A DNA stretch of 64,000 nt, taken from the NCBI GenBank assembly GCA_943370295.1, contig CALRQL020000002.1, positions 62,001 through 126,000 of the forward strand. Reading direction: 5' to 3'. This DNA comes from SB11 sp943370295 (GTDB lineage Bacteria > Bacteroidota > Bacteroidia > UBA8524). Position numbers and translations under genes: made by a program. Positions within the stretch are counted from its first letter, which is position 1. Each line of letters starts with the position of its first letter. Below, piece after piece: positions 52,773 through 62,260 of the stretch. A model generated the notes under the pieces. It saw nothing but the letters and a program-made list of their open reading frames with translations. It did no database searches and was not told the DNA's origin.

Positions 52773-53525
52773 ATGCAAGGCATCTGCACATACTCGTCTG
52801 TACCCTTACGCGCCGAACCGTCAAGCAAAAGCGAGATGGTTTCGCAATTATTATTTGGTGAGACCTATCGCGTAATAGGCCACGAAAAAAACTGGATGCA
52901 GGTGGTGTGCGATTTTGACGACTACCAAGGCTGGTTGCACGAAAACCAGTTTGTAGAGGCAAAGCCAAGCGAAGGTCAAAAAGTACTGCTGAACAGTGCT
53001 GTGGGTGAGTTGGTTCATAGCAACGAACACATTCGACTTTCGATGGGTTCGGTAATACAGATAAATGATGCCGGACAAGCCCTACACAATGGTAAGTTGT
53101 GGGAGGTGAGGGGAGAAGTTCGCAGTGCCGTTACCACCCCCAACCGTGATGTTATGACGGGCGATGCGCTACAATTTGTGAATACCCCGTATTTGTGGGG
53201 TGGACGCGCTATTTGGGGCATCGACTGTTCAGGTTTCACACAGGTGATTTATAAACTGAACGGATTATCATTGATGCGGGATGCCTATCAGCAAGCATCT
53301 CAAGGACAAACACTATCGTTTTTGGATGAAACCGAACCGGGCGACCTTGCCTTTTTTGACAATGAGGACGGAAAGATAGTACACGTGGGCATTCTGCTCG
53401 ATTCACGTCGTATTATCCATGCAGGCGGCTGTGTTCGCATTGATAAAATTGACCAAGAAGGCATTTTTAATGTAGACACCGGCCGCTACACCCACAAACT
53501 ACGCTTGATTAAAAAAGTAGTATAG
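52773..53525 (+). CDS. SH3/NlpC-P60 peptidoglycan endopeptidase
   Basis: A 250-residue protein with an N-terminal bacterial SH3-like region (about 1-125; SSVPLRAEPSSKSEMVSQLL, WMQVVCDFDDYQGWLHENQF) and a C-terminal NlpC/P60 cysteine peptidase. The catalytic set is Cys152 in GIDCSGFTQ, His in KIVHVGILLDS and a polar third residue in RIIHAGG. Such enzymes cut gamma-D-Glu-diaminopimelate bonds in cell-wall peptides. No signal peptide is seen, so it could process recycled muropeptides in the cytoplasm. Confidence 0.92.
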   Translation: MQGICTYSSVPLRAEPSSKSEMVSQLLFGETYRVIGHEKNWMQVVCDFDDYQGWLHENQFVEAKPSEGQKVLLNSAVGELVHSNEHIRLSMGSVIQINDAGQALHNGKLWEVRGEVRSAVTTPNRDVMTGDALQFVNTPYLWGGRAIWGIDCSGFTQVIYKLNGLSLMRDAYQQASQGQTLSFLDETEPGDLAFFDNEDGKIVHVGILLDSRRIIHAGGCVRIDKIDQEGIFNVDTGRYTHKLRLIKKVV

Positions 53526-53536
53526 AGTAGGTTTTT

Positions 53537-53650
53537 AGTGGTTAGGGGGTTAGTGGTTGGGGATTTGGGATTGATGATTACCAACACTCAATCCCTATCA
53601 ACCACCAACTAACAACCATCAACTAACAACCATCAACTAATCCCCAATCC
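53537..53650. repeat. low-complexity inverted and tandem repeat
   Basis: GGTTAGTGGTTGGGGATTTG on the left is complementary to segments on the right (CCAACTAAC, CCCCAATCCC). The right side has a 14-bp tandem AACTAACAACCATC repeated twice. It lies between the NlpC/P60 and BatA-like genes. It may form a hairpin; the role is unknown. Confidence 0.55.
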
Positions 53651-53712
53651 CAAAGCAACATTTTACTTTTACAGCCGTTCATGTATTAACAAAAACACTA
53701 TTTTTGACCCTA

Positions 53713-55734
53713 ATGAGTTGGTTGTACCCGTTGTTTTTCGCTGCATTGGCATCCATTGCCATACCTATCGTTATACACCTATTCAATTTCAGGCGATTCA
53801 AACGCATTTATTTTACCAACGTGGCATTGTTGCAAGAAGTGCAGCAAGAAACACGTTCGCGCCGTAACCTAAAGCATATTTTGGTATTGATGGCGCGCAT
53901 ATTTGCCATTGTATTTATTGTACTGGCGTTTGTGCAGCCCTTTATTCCTGCTACTTCGGGGGCGGCAAGGCAAGGCGTTTCAGCAGTGAGCGTGTACGTA
54001 GATAATTCTTTCAGCATGAGTAGCGTGGGCAATGAGGGAGAGCTGTTTCAGGCAGCCAAAAACAAAGCCCGCGATATTGCAAACGCCTATTCTTCAACCG
54101 ATTTATTTCAACTGCTTACGGCTGATTTTGAAGGCAAACACCAACGCTTGGTAAACCGTGAAGAGTTTTTACGGATGATTGACGAATTGCAGGTATCGCC
54201 TGCCTCACGAAAACTGAGCGAAATAATTGCCCGTCAAAAAGAAGCTCTCAACAAAGACCCGATGGCCAATAAAACTGCCTACGTGTTGTCTGATTTTCAG
54301 CAAAACATGGTGGATGTTGAGGCCGTAAATACCGATACTACCATACTTACCGAGCTGGTGAAACTGGAAGGTAACCCCAAAGCCAACCTAAGTGTTGACT
54401 CGGCGTGGTTGCTAACTCCTTATGTGCAGGCCAATCAAACCGCACAACTGATGGTGCGTGTTAAAAACTTCGGCGATGAGCAAGAAAACATTCCCCTCAC
54501 CCTAAAGATAAATAACATTCAAAAAGGGTTAGCCAATTTTAGCATTGGTAAAAACGAAACCAAGGATATTGAACTATCGTTTACCGCCAATACTTCTGGG
54601 TGGCAAAATGCTGAATTGGCGGTGATGGACGACCCCATCACCTTTGACGATAAGTTGTTTTTTGCCTTTGAGGTGAAACAAGAGATAAACATCCTTGCCA
54701 TATCCCCCGAAGGGCCTTCAAAGTTTATCGGGGCGGTGTACGGTAAGATAGATGCGTACTACAAGCTAACCGAGGTGAGCGACAAACAACTGGATTATTC
54801 CTCCTTCTCAAAATACACACTGATTGTTTTAAACGGAGTTAAAACTGTTTCAAGCGGGTTAAGTGCCGAACTGGGTAAGTTTGTTACCGCAGGCGGTTCA
54901 TTGGTGGTGTTTCCTGCCGCCGATAAAGTTGTTGATAAAAGCGTAAACGATTTTTTAGGCTCAATAGGGGCAAGCCCTTTGCAAGCCTATATGGAAGCCA
55001 ACCAACGTGTTGAGGGGCTTACGGTTGCTCACCCCTTATTCAGGCATATTTTTGAGAAAACGGGCGACAATATGGATAAACCCGTATTGCAAAAATACTT
55101 TGTAACCCAAGCCAGTGCCGGCGAACCTATTATGCGTTTGCAAAGCGGCCAAAGTTTCCTTACCCATTATACCAATGCCGCAGGCCATGTGTATTTGTTT
55201 AATTCGCCCCTAAACGGCGAGTGGAACAACTTTGCCACCCATGCACTGTTTGTTCCTATCATGCTCAATATGGCACTAAACAGCGTGCAAAGCCCTGATT
55301 TGTTCTATACCATAGGTAACGGGCAATTGGTACGCTTAAACCTCGCCGCAGGCAAAGACCAAGTATATAAACTGAAGTTAGACAAGGCAGAGTTAATTCC
55401 CCAGATGGTAGTAAAAGACAACAAGCTGAACCTTGCCGCCGGCCCTGAGTTGAAACAACCCGGAAATTATGCGTTGGAAAGCGGGGGACAGGATGTAGGA
55501 GTGAGGGTAGCGTTTAACTATAACAGAAACGAATCGGCAAACACGTACTTTACCGAAAAAGAATTAGAAGAGCAGATAAAAATACAAGGCATTAAAGTAT
55601 TGAAAAATACCCCTAAAGGCATACAGGCGGCCATTGTTGAGGCTGATAAAGGGGTGCAATTATGGAGGTATTGTATCATGATGGGCTTGTTTTTCCTTTT
55701 ATGTGAAGTATTATTGCTAAGATTTTTAAAGTAG
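53713..55734 (+). CDS. BatA/vWA-domain membrane protein
   Basis: A 673-residue inner-membrane protein. The N-terminal BatA-type double helix (LYPLFFAALASIAIPIVIHL and KHILVLMARIFAIVFIVLAF), joined by a basic loop, is followed by a von Willebrand A-like domain with an intact metal-site motif Asp97-x-Ser-x-Ser (VDNSFSMSS). Further Ig-like and gatekeeper regions follow, and a C-terminal helix (MMGLFFLLCEVLLLRFL). The ATG at 53713 (MSWLYPLFF) is preferred over the TTG at 53704. A TATTTTTG box ends 6 bp before it, which would give a leaderless transcript. It is followed 5 bp later by the dihydroorotase-like gene. Confidence 0.9.
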   Translation: MSWLYPLFFAALASIAIPIVIHLFNFRRFKRIYFTNVALLQEVQQETRSRRNLKHILVLMARIFAIVFIVLAFVQPFIPATSGAARQGVSAVSVYVDNSFSMSSVGNEGELFQAAKNKARDIANAYSSTDLFQLLTADFEGKHQRLVNREEFLRMIDELQVSPASRKLSEIIARQKEALNKDPMANKTAYVLSDFQQNMVDVEAVNTDTTILTELVKLEGNPKANLSVDSAWLLTPYVQANQTAQLMVRVKNFGDEQENIPLTLKINNIQKGLANFSIGKNETKDIELSFTANTSGWQNAELAVMDDPITFDDKLFFAFEVKQEINILAISPEGPSKFIGAVYGKIDAYYKLTEVSDKQLDYSSFSKYTLIVLNGVKTVSSGLSAELGKFVTAGGSLVVFPAADKVVDKSVNDFLGSIGASPLQAYMEANQRVEGLTVAHPLFRHIFEKTGDNMDKPVLQKYFVTQASAGEPIMRLQSGQSFLTHYTNAAGHVYLFNSPLNGEWNNFATHALFVPIMLNMALNSVQSPDLFYTIGNGQLVRLNLAAGKDQVYKLKLDKAELIPQMVVKDNKLNLAAGPELKQPGNYALESGGQDVGVRVAFNYNRNESANTYFTEKELEEQIKIQGIKVLKNTPKGIQAAIVEADKGVQLWRYCIMMGLFFLLCEVLLLRFLK

Positions 55735-55739
55735 CCGTA

Positions 55740-57008
55740 ATGCACCTGCTGATAAAAAACACCACAGTATCACAACCCAACAGCCCATTAAACGGCAAAA
55801 CCCAAGATATTTTAATAGAAAACGGCAAGATAAAGTCCATTGTAGCCGCCAATACTGCGCAGTCCGATGGGGCAACGGTAATTGACGGTACGGGTACGTA
55901 CACTTCCGTTGGTTTTATGGATATGCGCGCTCAATTTGCCGACCCCGGTTTTGAGCAGCGCGAGGACATACAAAGCGGATGCAAAGCTGCCGCCGCAGGC
56001 GGTTTTACAGGGGTGGCTGTATTGCCATCAACCCAACCGCCCGTACACTCAAAATCAGAAGTCGAATACATACTTAGCAGAGCCAAAGGGCAGGTAACCA
56101 CGGTGTACCCAATGGGCTGCATCACCCATAAACGCGAAGGAAACGAACTGGCCGAAATGTATGATATGCACACGGCAGGGGCAGTAGCCTTTAGCGACGG
56201 TAATAGAGCCATTGCCGATAGCGGATTAATGAGCCGTGCATTGCTGTACACCAAAGGGTTTAACGGTTTATTATGCGTTCACCCTGAAGATAGCGGCCTT
56301 GCCAAAGGCGGTCAGATGAATGAAGGGATAGTTTCTACTCGTTTGGGTATGAAAGGCGTTCCCAACCTTGCAGAAGAGCTGATAGTGAAGCGCGATATTG
56401 AATTGGCACGTTACAACAACTGCCGCGTTCATTTTTCGCACATCAGCACCGCAGGTTCGGTTGAATTGGTACGCAAAGCAAAAGCCGAAGGCTTGCAGAT
56501 AACTGCCGATGTGTCTATTGCCCACCTTGTTTGGACGGATGAAGTATTGGAAGAATACGACAGCAATTTTAAACTTACTCCGCCTTTGCGTACGCAAAAC
56601 GATGTTGATGCTTTGATAGAAGGCGTTAAAGACGGAACGATAGATGCCGTTTGCACCGACCATAATCCACAAGACGCTGAAAATAAAGTACTGGAGTATG
56701 AATATGCGTCACCCGGTATGCTGGGGCTGCAAACCTTTTTACCCCTTGCACTTGCCCTTGAAAAAACAATAGGTTGGGATACCTTGCTGAAAGCAGTTAC
56801 CGAAAATCCCCGCAGGATTTTAGGAATTGAAGCTGCTACCATTGCTGAAGGGCAGCCGGCAAACCTTACCGTATATTCGCCCGCCGCTAAGTGGACGCTT
56901 GATAAAAGCACCAACTACTCAAAATCGGTAAACTCGCCGCTGTGGGGCAATGAACTTACAGGCAAGGTAGTAGTTACCGTTAACAACAATAATTTTCTCC
57001 AATTTTAA
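55740..57008 (+). CDS. dihydroorotase-like protein lacking HxH metal motif
   Basis: A 422-residue amidohydrolase of the class I dihydroorotase family. The barrel and C-terminal parts are clear (GGFTGVAVLPSTQPPVHSKS, KLTPPLRTQNDVDAL, CTDHNPQDAE, TENPRRILGI). The first metal motif, normally DxHxHxREPG, reads DMRAQFADPGFEQRED: both His are replaced (by Arg and Gln). The later His residues (CVHPED, HFSHIS) and Asp (CTDH) remain. This resembles the inactive PyrC-prime type that only supports other enzymes, so pyrC is not assigned. It follows the BatA-like gene by 5 bp, a common Bacteroidota pairing. Confidence 0.86.
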   Translation: MHLLIKNTTVSQPNSPLNGKTQDILIENGKIKSIVAANTAQSDGATVIDGTGTYTSVGFMDMRAQFADPGFEQREDIQSGCKAAAAGGFTGVAVLPSTQPPVHSKSEVEYILSRAKGQVTTVYPMGCITHKREGNELAEMYDMHTAGAVAFSDGNRAIADSGLMSRALLYTKGFNGLLCVHPEDSGLAKGGQMNEGIVSTRLGMKGVPNLAEELIVKRDIELARYNNCRVHFSHISTAGSVELVRKAKAEGLQITADVSIAHLVWTDEVLEEYDSNFKLTPPLRTQNDVDALIEGVKDGTIDAVCTDHNPQDAENKVLEYEYASPGMLGLQTFLPLALALEKTIGWDTLLKAVTENPRRILGIEAATIAEGQPANLTVYSPAAKWTLDKSTNYSKSVNSPLWGNELTGKVVVTVNNNNFLQF

Positions 57009-57018
57009 ATACAACACA

Positions 57019-57741
57019 ATGGAAGCACGGATTTTCACCCCTATTAAAGATGCCTTACAGGCAATGGTAGCGGGTTTTATAGAAGGAGGTAAGAAAAGCG
57101 GTCTTAGTATTGACGAAGAAACACACCAATCGTTTTTGAATGAATTGGTTACGGCTTTTTCGCAAATTGATGGCTTTGAAACCAAAATGAACAACGTAGA
57201 CGAAGTATTTGAACGATATCCTGCGTTTGCGCCTATTGGTGAGTTTTGTTTTGATTTGCTGATGATTAACTTCTTCACGGCAGATGCTAAAGATTTGGAA
57301 GACGGCTACCTTGAGTCGCAGGAATGGCTGGACATTGAAGAGAAAACCCTTGACAGAGGAACGGAGTTTTTAAACATCCTGCTGTATATTAATGAGTGCA
57401 AAGAGATTGGAGCCGATATTTCGCTGGATGATTTTCTGAAAGAGTTTTTGCTTACCGAAGACGATTTGTACCAAGAGGAGTATGTGATATACGAACCGAT
57501 TATTAAAAACCAGCATTTGGTGGATGCAAGCATAAAAGACATTGTAAATGCTGCTGCAAACATGGCTGATAGCGAGGTGCAAGAAATATTTGTGCCCCTG
57601 ATGGCTTATTTTAGTGATAGCGAAAGCTACGCTGAACGCTTACTACAGATACTCACCTTGTCTGAACACAAATCTGTAGATGCTGCCTTGTTTATGGCGT
57701 TGAATGGGTTTACCAACAGTTTGGACAACTTAGCAGAATAA
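57019..57741 (+). CDS. acidic helical hypothetical protein
   Basis: A 240-residue acidic, helix-rich protein with no recognised family. It starts MEARIFTPIKDALQAMVAGF and contains IGEFCFDLLMINFFTADAKD and LDDFLKEFLLTEDDLYQEEY. No signal peptide or membrane segment, so it is probably cytoplasmic. It begins 10 bp after the dihydroorotase-like gene and is likely in one transcript with it and the BatA-like gene. The function is unknown. Confidence 0.75.
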   Translation: MEARIFTPIKDALQAMVAGFIEGGKKSGLSIDEETHQSFLNELVTAFSQIDGFETKMNNVDEVFERYPAFAPIGEFCFDLLMINFFTADAKDLEDGYLESQEWLDIEEKTLDRGTEFLNILLYINECKEIGADISLDDFLKEFLLTEDDLYQEEYVIYEPIIKNQHLVDASIKDIVNAAANMADSEVQEIFVPLMAYFSDSESYAERLLQILTLSEHKSVDAALFMALNGFTNSLDNLAE

Positions 57742-57751
57742 AAAGAAGCAG

Positions 57752-58636
57752 TTATTGTGCTGCCTGCCAGATTATAGTCCCCTTTTTATTGATATACGCA
57801 TACCCTTTCGTGGTTTCGACCAATGCATGGTTGTAGCGGAAGCGTGCGCTTCTGTCAAACTTAAAATCAATAGTTACAGTACCTTTGGTGTCTATAAAAC
57901 CCCACTTGGCAAAGTCTTTTTCTACACAGGCCAAACCGCCGCTAAATTCACGAGCGCCTGAGTATTGGTAATCAATTACCACTTCCCCTTTTTTATTAAT
58001 AAAGCCCCATTTATCGTTTTTGCGCACAGGGGCAAGGCCGTTGGCAAAAAAGCCAGCACGTTCAAAACTGTCTTTAATCACTTGGGCACCTTTAGTATCA
58101 ATATACGTCCACTTACCTGCAAAGTTCTTTTGCACGGCTATCAATCCTTCGCCCACTTGGGTTAGGTCGTTATATTCAGGCTGAATTACCCATTGGCCTT
58201 TTTTATCAATCAGCCCCCACTTGCCTTTGGTTTGTGCTTGCGCAAATCCCTCAGAAAACTCATAGCACAACTGAAACTTCGGCTCGATAACGGTTTTACC
58301 TTCTTTGTTTATGTAGCCCCACTTGCCGCCTGTATTCACACGGGCAAGCCCTTCGCTAAAATCACCTGCACCATCAAAAACAGTACTTATTACTATGTCC
58401 ATCTTATCATTAATGAACACGTACCTAAAGCCTTTGTTATTGTTGTGCACTACACTTGCCAACCCCTCGCTGAATTGGTTTCCCATAGTAAATGCGGGGG
58501 CTATTACCTCAGCACCAAAACTATCAATATAGCCGGCCATACCCTCTTTAATCACCATTAAACGGTTCGCATCGTTTTGGGCATTTAATGCACCTGTAAG
58601 TGCCAAAGCAATAGTTAAAAGGGTGTTTTTTTTCAT
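57752..58636 (-). CDS. WG-repeat secreted protein
   Basis: A 294-residue exported protein starting MKKNTLLTIALALTGALNAQ (signal peptide); the longer open frame to 58765 overlaps the next gene and is not used. About seven WG (KWGxIDxKGxxVI) repeats fill it, for example KWGYINKEGKTVIEPKF, KWGLIDKKGQWVIQPEY and KWGFINKKGEVVIDYQYSGA. The repeats form a beta-rich fold of unknown binding target. It lies 16 bp after the polyprenyl synthase gene on the same strand and is probably co-transcribed. Confidence 0.92.
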   Translation of the reverse strand: MKKNTLLTIALALTGALNAQNDANRLMVIKEGMAGYIDSFGAEVIAPAFTMGNQFSEGLASVVHNNNKGFRYVFINDKMDIVISTVFDGAGDFSEGLARVNTGGKWGYINKEGKTVIEPKFQLCYEFSEGFAQAQTKGKWGLIDKKGQWVIQPEYNDLTQVGEGLIAVQKNFAGKWTYIDTKGAQVIKDSFERAGFFANGLAPVRKNDKWGFINKKGEVVIDYQYSGAREFSGGLACVEKDFAKWGFIDTKGTVTIDFKFDRSARFRYNHALVETTKGYAYINKKGTIIWQAAQ

Positions 58637-58652
58637 AAAGAATATTATCGTA

Positions 58653-59627
58653 TTAACTAACTCGGGTGCGTATCCATTCGCAAAAATCGTGCAGGTATTT
58701 TTTGTTTTCAGCAGGCATATCAATCGTTTCCAATAGATTGTATGCTTCCGTAAAATAGCTTTCACTTTTTTGGGTAGCCAGTTCTTTTATGCCTAGTGTG
58801 TTGTAGATGGCTGTTACGGCCGTTACCTTTTCAGCAGGTATAAAATCCGAAACGTTAATCCAGTGGGTTAATTGCTGTTTAGTTTCACCTTCGGCCAGTT
58901 CAAGGGCTTTTATCAATAAATAGGTTTTTTTATTACTGATAATATCACCTCCGGCCTGCTTGCCCACCTTTTCATTATCACCAAACACATCCAGCACATC
59001 GTCCATTAACTGAAACCCGATACCTACCAACTCCCCGAAACTATAGATGTTTTTTGCCCCCTCGGGGGTTGCATTCGCCATCATTGCTCCGGTTTGCAGC
59101 GCGCAACCTAATAATACAGCCGTTTTAAGACGTATCATTTCAATGTATTCCGCTTCGGTAACATTCTCACGGCCTTCAAAATCCATGTCTTGCTGCTGTC
59201 CTTCACATACCTCAATGGCCGTTTGATTAAAAATATCTAACAGAGGTTTTTGTAAAGAACTATCAGCATCGCGCACCAAATCAATGGCCTTTATCAGCAT
59301 TAAGTCTCCGGCAAGTATCGCCGTAGGCTCGTTCCACTTTACGTGTACGGTGGGTTTTCCTCTACGCAATGGAGCTACGTCCATAATATCGTCGTGCATC
59401 AACGTAAAGTTGTGAAACACCTCAATACCCAACGCTTGTTTCAACGCAGTGTCCATGGCACCGCCAAACAATTCGCAACCCATAAGGGTTAGCACAGGGC
59501 GCATACGCTTACCTCCTAAAGTAAGGATGTAGTTTAAAGGCTCGTAAAGGTTGTTAGGATTTCCCGTAAACGGGCGTTTTTCAATTTCGCTGTTAATGTA
59601 GGAAAGGTACTCTTCGTATGGACGCAT
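58653..59627 (-). CDS. polyprenyl diphosphate synthase
   Basis: A 324-residue trans-isoprenyl diphosphate synthase starting MRPYEEYLSYINSE (the ATG at 59627; five extra upstream codons are possible). Both aspartate-rich motifs are intact: the first in LMHDDIMDVAPLRRGKPTVH and the second in FQLMDDVLDVFGD. The GKRMRP substrate motif is near the N-terminus. It condenses isopentenyl diphosphate units for the lipid carrier or the menaquinone tail; the chain length cannot be read from the sequence. It is followed by the WG-repeat gene. Confidence 0.94.
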   Translation of the reverse strand: MRPYEEYLSYINSEIEKRPFTGNPNNLYEPLNYILTLGGKRMRPVLTLMGCELFGGAMDTALKQALGIEVFHNFTLMHDDIMDVAPLRRGKPTVHVKWNEPTAILAGDLMLIKAIDLVRDADSSLQKPLLDIFNQTAIEVCEGQQQDMDFEGRENVTEAEYIEMIRLKTAVLLGCALQTGAMMANATPEGAKNIYSFGELVGIGFQLMDDVLDVFGDNEKVGKQAGGDIISNKKTYLLIKALELAEGETKQQLTHWINVSDFIPAEKVTAVTAIYNTLGIKELATQKSESYFTEAYNLLETIDMPAENKKYLHDFCEWIRTRVS

Positions 59628-59663
59628 GGGGCAAAGATACATTTAGATGTCAATAGTCGGAGG

Positions 59664-59702
59664 TCAACAGTCCATAGTATGTTTTTTACTGAGGACTGTT
59701 GT
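59664..59702 (-). terminator. hairpin downstream of rnr
   Basis: CAACAGTCC (59664-59672) pairs with GGACTGTTG (59694-59702) round a T-rich loop. It lies between the rnr stop and the polyprenyl synthase start. Termination is possible but lacks a clear T run. Confidence 0.4.
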
Positions 59703-59720
59703 CTGCGGACGGATGACCCA

Positions 59721-61829
59721 TTAAACCATTGCAAAATCAATTTGACGTTTCACAGGGTCGGTCTTTTTCACCTTCACCATCACAGGGTCGCCCAAACGGT
59801 ATTTGCGTTTACTACGTTTACCAATAATGGCCTGCTCTTTTTCGTTAAACTCATAAAAATCATCAAACAAGGTGTTCAGGCGTACCATGCCCTCGCATTT
59901 GTTTTCAATAATTTCTACATAAATACCCCATTCGGTAACGCCTGAAATAATGCCGTTAAACACACGCCCGATGGCGGTTTGCAGGTATTCGGCTTGTTTG
60001 TATTTTACAGAAGCGCGTTCAGCGTCGGCCGCTTTTTGCTCCATTTGGCTGCTGTGTTTGCAGCGTTTTTCCCATTCTTGCGAGGGTTTTTCGTTACCTC
60101 CTTCAAGGTATTTTTCAAGCAAACGGTGAGTTAGCAAATCGGGGTAACGGCGGATGGGGCTGGTAAAGTGACTGTAAAAGTCGAACGCCAATCCGTAGTG
60201 CCCTGTTTTTTGGGTGGTGTACACCGCTTTCGACATGGTACGGATGGCCATGTTTTGCAGGATACCTTGCTCAGGCTTTCCTTCGGTGGCAGCCGTAAGC
60301 TCATTTATAGATTTAGTAATGGCCTTGTGCGAATCTAACTTTAAATGATACCCGAATCTTTTTGCAAACATTGAGAAATCTTGTAGCTTTTTATCGTCGG
60401 GTGCATCGTGCACGCGGTACACAAACACGTTGGGGTCTTTTTGTTTTGGTGTACGGTATTTGTAACCATACTCAGCCACCTTACGGTTGGCCAGCAGCAT
60501 AAACTCCTCAATCAGTTTGTGGGCATCTTTGCGTTCTTTCTTATAAACGCCCAAGGGCTTTCCTTTTTCGTCAAGGTTAAATTTCACCTCTTCGGTTTCA
60601 AAATTTATCGCCCCTTGCCTAAAGCGTTCTTCTTTCAGCTTTTTGGCAATGTTGTTCAGTATAATCAGCTCTTCGGCCAAATCACCCTCGCCGCTTTCTA
60701 AACGTTCTTGGGCTTCTTCGTAGGTAAACCTGCGTTGTGAGTGTATTACGGTTTTGCCAATCCACTGGTTAATAATCTGCCCTTTATCGTTCATTTCAAA
60801 AACGGCAGAAAAGGTCAGTTTATCTTCATTAGGGCGAAGTGAACATACCCCGTTGCTCAACATTTCAGGCAGCATGGGGATGGTACGGTCAACCAAATAT
60901 ACTGATGTGGCACGGTTAAACGCATCTTCGTCCAGTTTTGTGCCCGGCCTCACATAGTGTGAAACATCGGCAATGTGTACCCCAATTTCAAAGTGGCCGT
61001 TATCAAGGCGTTTAAACGATAAAGCATCGTCAAAATCCTTAGCATCGGCAGGATCAATGGTAAAAGTGAGCGTATCCCTAAAGTCGGTACGTTTCTTAAT
61101 CTCGTTTTTGCTAATGGTAGTAGGTATTTTTTCAGCCTCTTTCTCTACCTCTAACGGAAACTCAACAGGGAAACCGAACTCAGCAACAATAGCGTGCATT
61201 TCAGTATCGTTTTCACCCGGTTCACCCAGCACGTGGGTAATCTTACCAAAAGGATTTTTAGCTTCTTCAGGCCAGTCCGTTAGTCGGGCAATTACTTTTT
61301 GTCCGTCAAGTGCTCCGTTCAGGTGTTCATTCGGGATAAAAATATCGGCATACATCCGCTTATCATCGGGAACCAAAAACGAAAAGTTTTTATTACGCTG
61401 CAATGTACCTACGTAATCGGTTTTGCTGCGGTGCATCACTTCAAGCACAAAGCCTTCGGGGCGTTTGCCTTTTTTGCGCGCATACAAGGTAACCGCAACA
61501 CGGTCGCCGTTAAGAGCATGGTTTAAATCGTTAGCAGAGATAAAAATATCTTCTTCGCCTTCATCAGGCACAAGGTAAGCAGCCCCGCGTTGGGTAACCT
61601 CCAGCACGCCTTCAATGGTGTTCATGGGGTTATCGTAGTGGTATTTTCCACGTTCAGCTTCACTAATCTTCCCGTCTTTTTTCAGCTCTTCTAATAATTG
61701 AATAACGTTTTTGTTTATTTTTTCGATACCCAGCCTTGCGCTTACTTGCTTGTGATTCATCAGGCGGGTAGGATTGTCTTTAAATACTTGTAGTATAAGA
61801 GGTTTTAGGTCTTTTTTAGAATATGCCAT
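59721..61829 (-). CDS. rnr: ribonuclease R
   Basis: A 702-residue 3'-to-5' exoribonuclease of the RNase II family. Domains in order: N-terminal winged-helix HTH (about 1-60; LKPLILQVFKDNPTRL), cold-shock domains (about 65-215), the RNB catalytic domain with Asp-rich IDPADAKDFDDALSF and SNGVCSLRPNEDKLTFSAVF, and the C-terminal S1 domain (GIISGVTEWGIYVEIIENKC). A Lys-rich RNase R tail is short. It degrades structured RNA and helps in rRNA quality control. A minus-strand promoter should lie in 61830-61990. Confidence 0.96.
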   Translation of the reverse strand: MAYSKKDLKPLILQVFKDNPTRLMNHKQVSARLGIEKINKNVIQLLEELKKDGKISEAERGKYHYDNPMNTIEGVLEVTQRGAAYLVPDEGEEDIFISANDLNHALNGDRVAVTLYARKKGKRPEGFVLEVMHRSKTDYVGTLQRNKNFSFLVPDDKRMYADIFIPNEHLNGALDGQKVIARLTDWPEEAKNPFGKITHVLGEPGENDTEMHAIVAEFGFPVEFPLEVEKEAEKIPTTISKNEIKKRTDFRDTLTFTIDPADAKDFDDALSFKRLDNGHFEIGVHIADVSHYVRPGTKLDEDAFNRATSVYLVDRTIPMLPEMLSNGVCSLRPNEDKLTFSAVFEMNDKGQIINQWIGKTVIHSQRRFTYEEAQERLESGEGDLAEELIILNNIAKKLKEERFRQGAINFETEEVKFNLDEKGKPLGVYKKERKDAHKLIEEFMLLANRKVAEYGYKYRTPKQKDPNVFVYRVHDAPDDKKLQDFSMFAKRFGYHLKLDSHKAITKSINELTAATEGKPEQGILQNMAIRTMSKAVYTTQKTGHYGLAFDFYSHFTSPIRRYPDLLTHRLLEKYLEGGNEKPSQEWEKRCKHSSQMEQKAADAERASVKYKQAEYLQTAIGRVFNGIISGVTEWGIYVEIIENKCEGMVRLNTLFDDFYEFNEKEQAIIGKRSKRKYRLGDPVMVKVKKTDPVKRQIDFAMV

Positions 61830-62003
61830 TTGTAATGGTAGTTTGAAATAAAAATAATGTAAGATGTTTTCGCAACATCAATGTAATAATATACAATGAT
61901 ACTGTTTTGTTTTGACGTTAAAAAATAAGCCGTATTGTGTAATAGTTAAAGTTGGCTGTAGTAATAGCAGATGCAGGATAGCTAATCATAAATGACAAAG
62001 TTA
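61830..62003. other. rnr upstream region without gene
   Basis: Part of the 431-bp gap between rnr and the barrel genes. No open frame or repeat module is visible here. AT-rich sequence with TTTTGTTTTGACG on the plus strand. It probably carries the rnr promoter. Confidence 0.5.
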
Positions 62004-62104
62004 CCCCGAATATAAAATTCAGGTTTTTAGCAATTAATGCCCCCTAAGGGTTTAAAACCCTTAGGGGCGCAGCCCCTCAACAGCGGCGGGCTTTATGCCC
62101 GTCG
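62004..62104 (+). repeat. family B composite hairpin element, copy d
   Basis: M1 CCCCGAATATAAAATTCAGG (62004-62023), M2 CCCCTAAGGG-TTTAAAA-CCCTTAGGGG (62041-62067), and M3 CGGCGGGCTTTATGCCCGTCG (62084-62104). Total 101 bp. M2 has wholly different arms from copies a-c but is still self-complementary. Confidence 0.85.
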
Positions 62105-62152
62105 GATAATATGGCTGCTTCAAAAGTGAGTTTTAAGGGGGCTATTTACCAC

Positions 62153-62250
62153 AACAGGTTAAAACCTATCGTTTTTTGTAATTACCCAATCCGTGCGGAC
62201 TTAAGTCCGCACGGATTGGGTAATTTTTAACAGAATGGGGTTTCAACCCT
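62153..62250 (-). repeat. family A composite hairpin element, copy 5
   Basis: Reverse order: AACAGGTTAAAACCTATCG (62153-62171), a perfect 44-bp palindrome (62181-62224; ATTAC/GTAAT ends), link AACAGAAT, and GGGGTTTCAACCCT (62237-62250). It lies 10 bp from the barrel gene's stop. Confidence 0.85.
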
Positions 62251-62260
62251 ATGCGTTAGT

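Noticed and set aside
59641..59720. Small RNA gene between rnr and the polyprenyl synthase
   Set aside because: Only one hairpin, no promoter match and no clear terminator.
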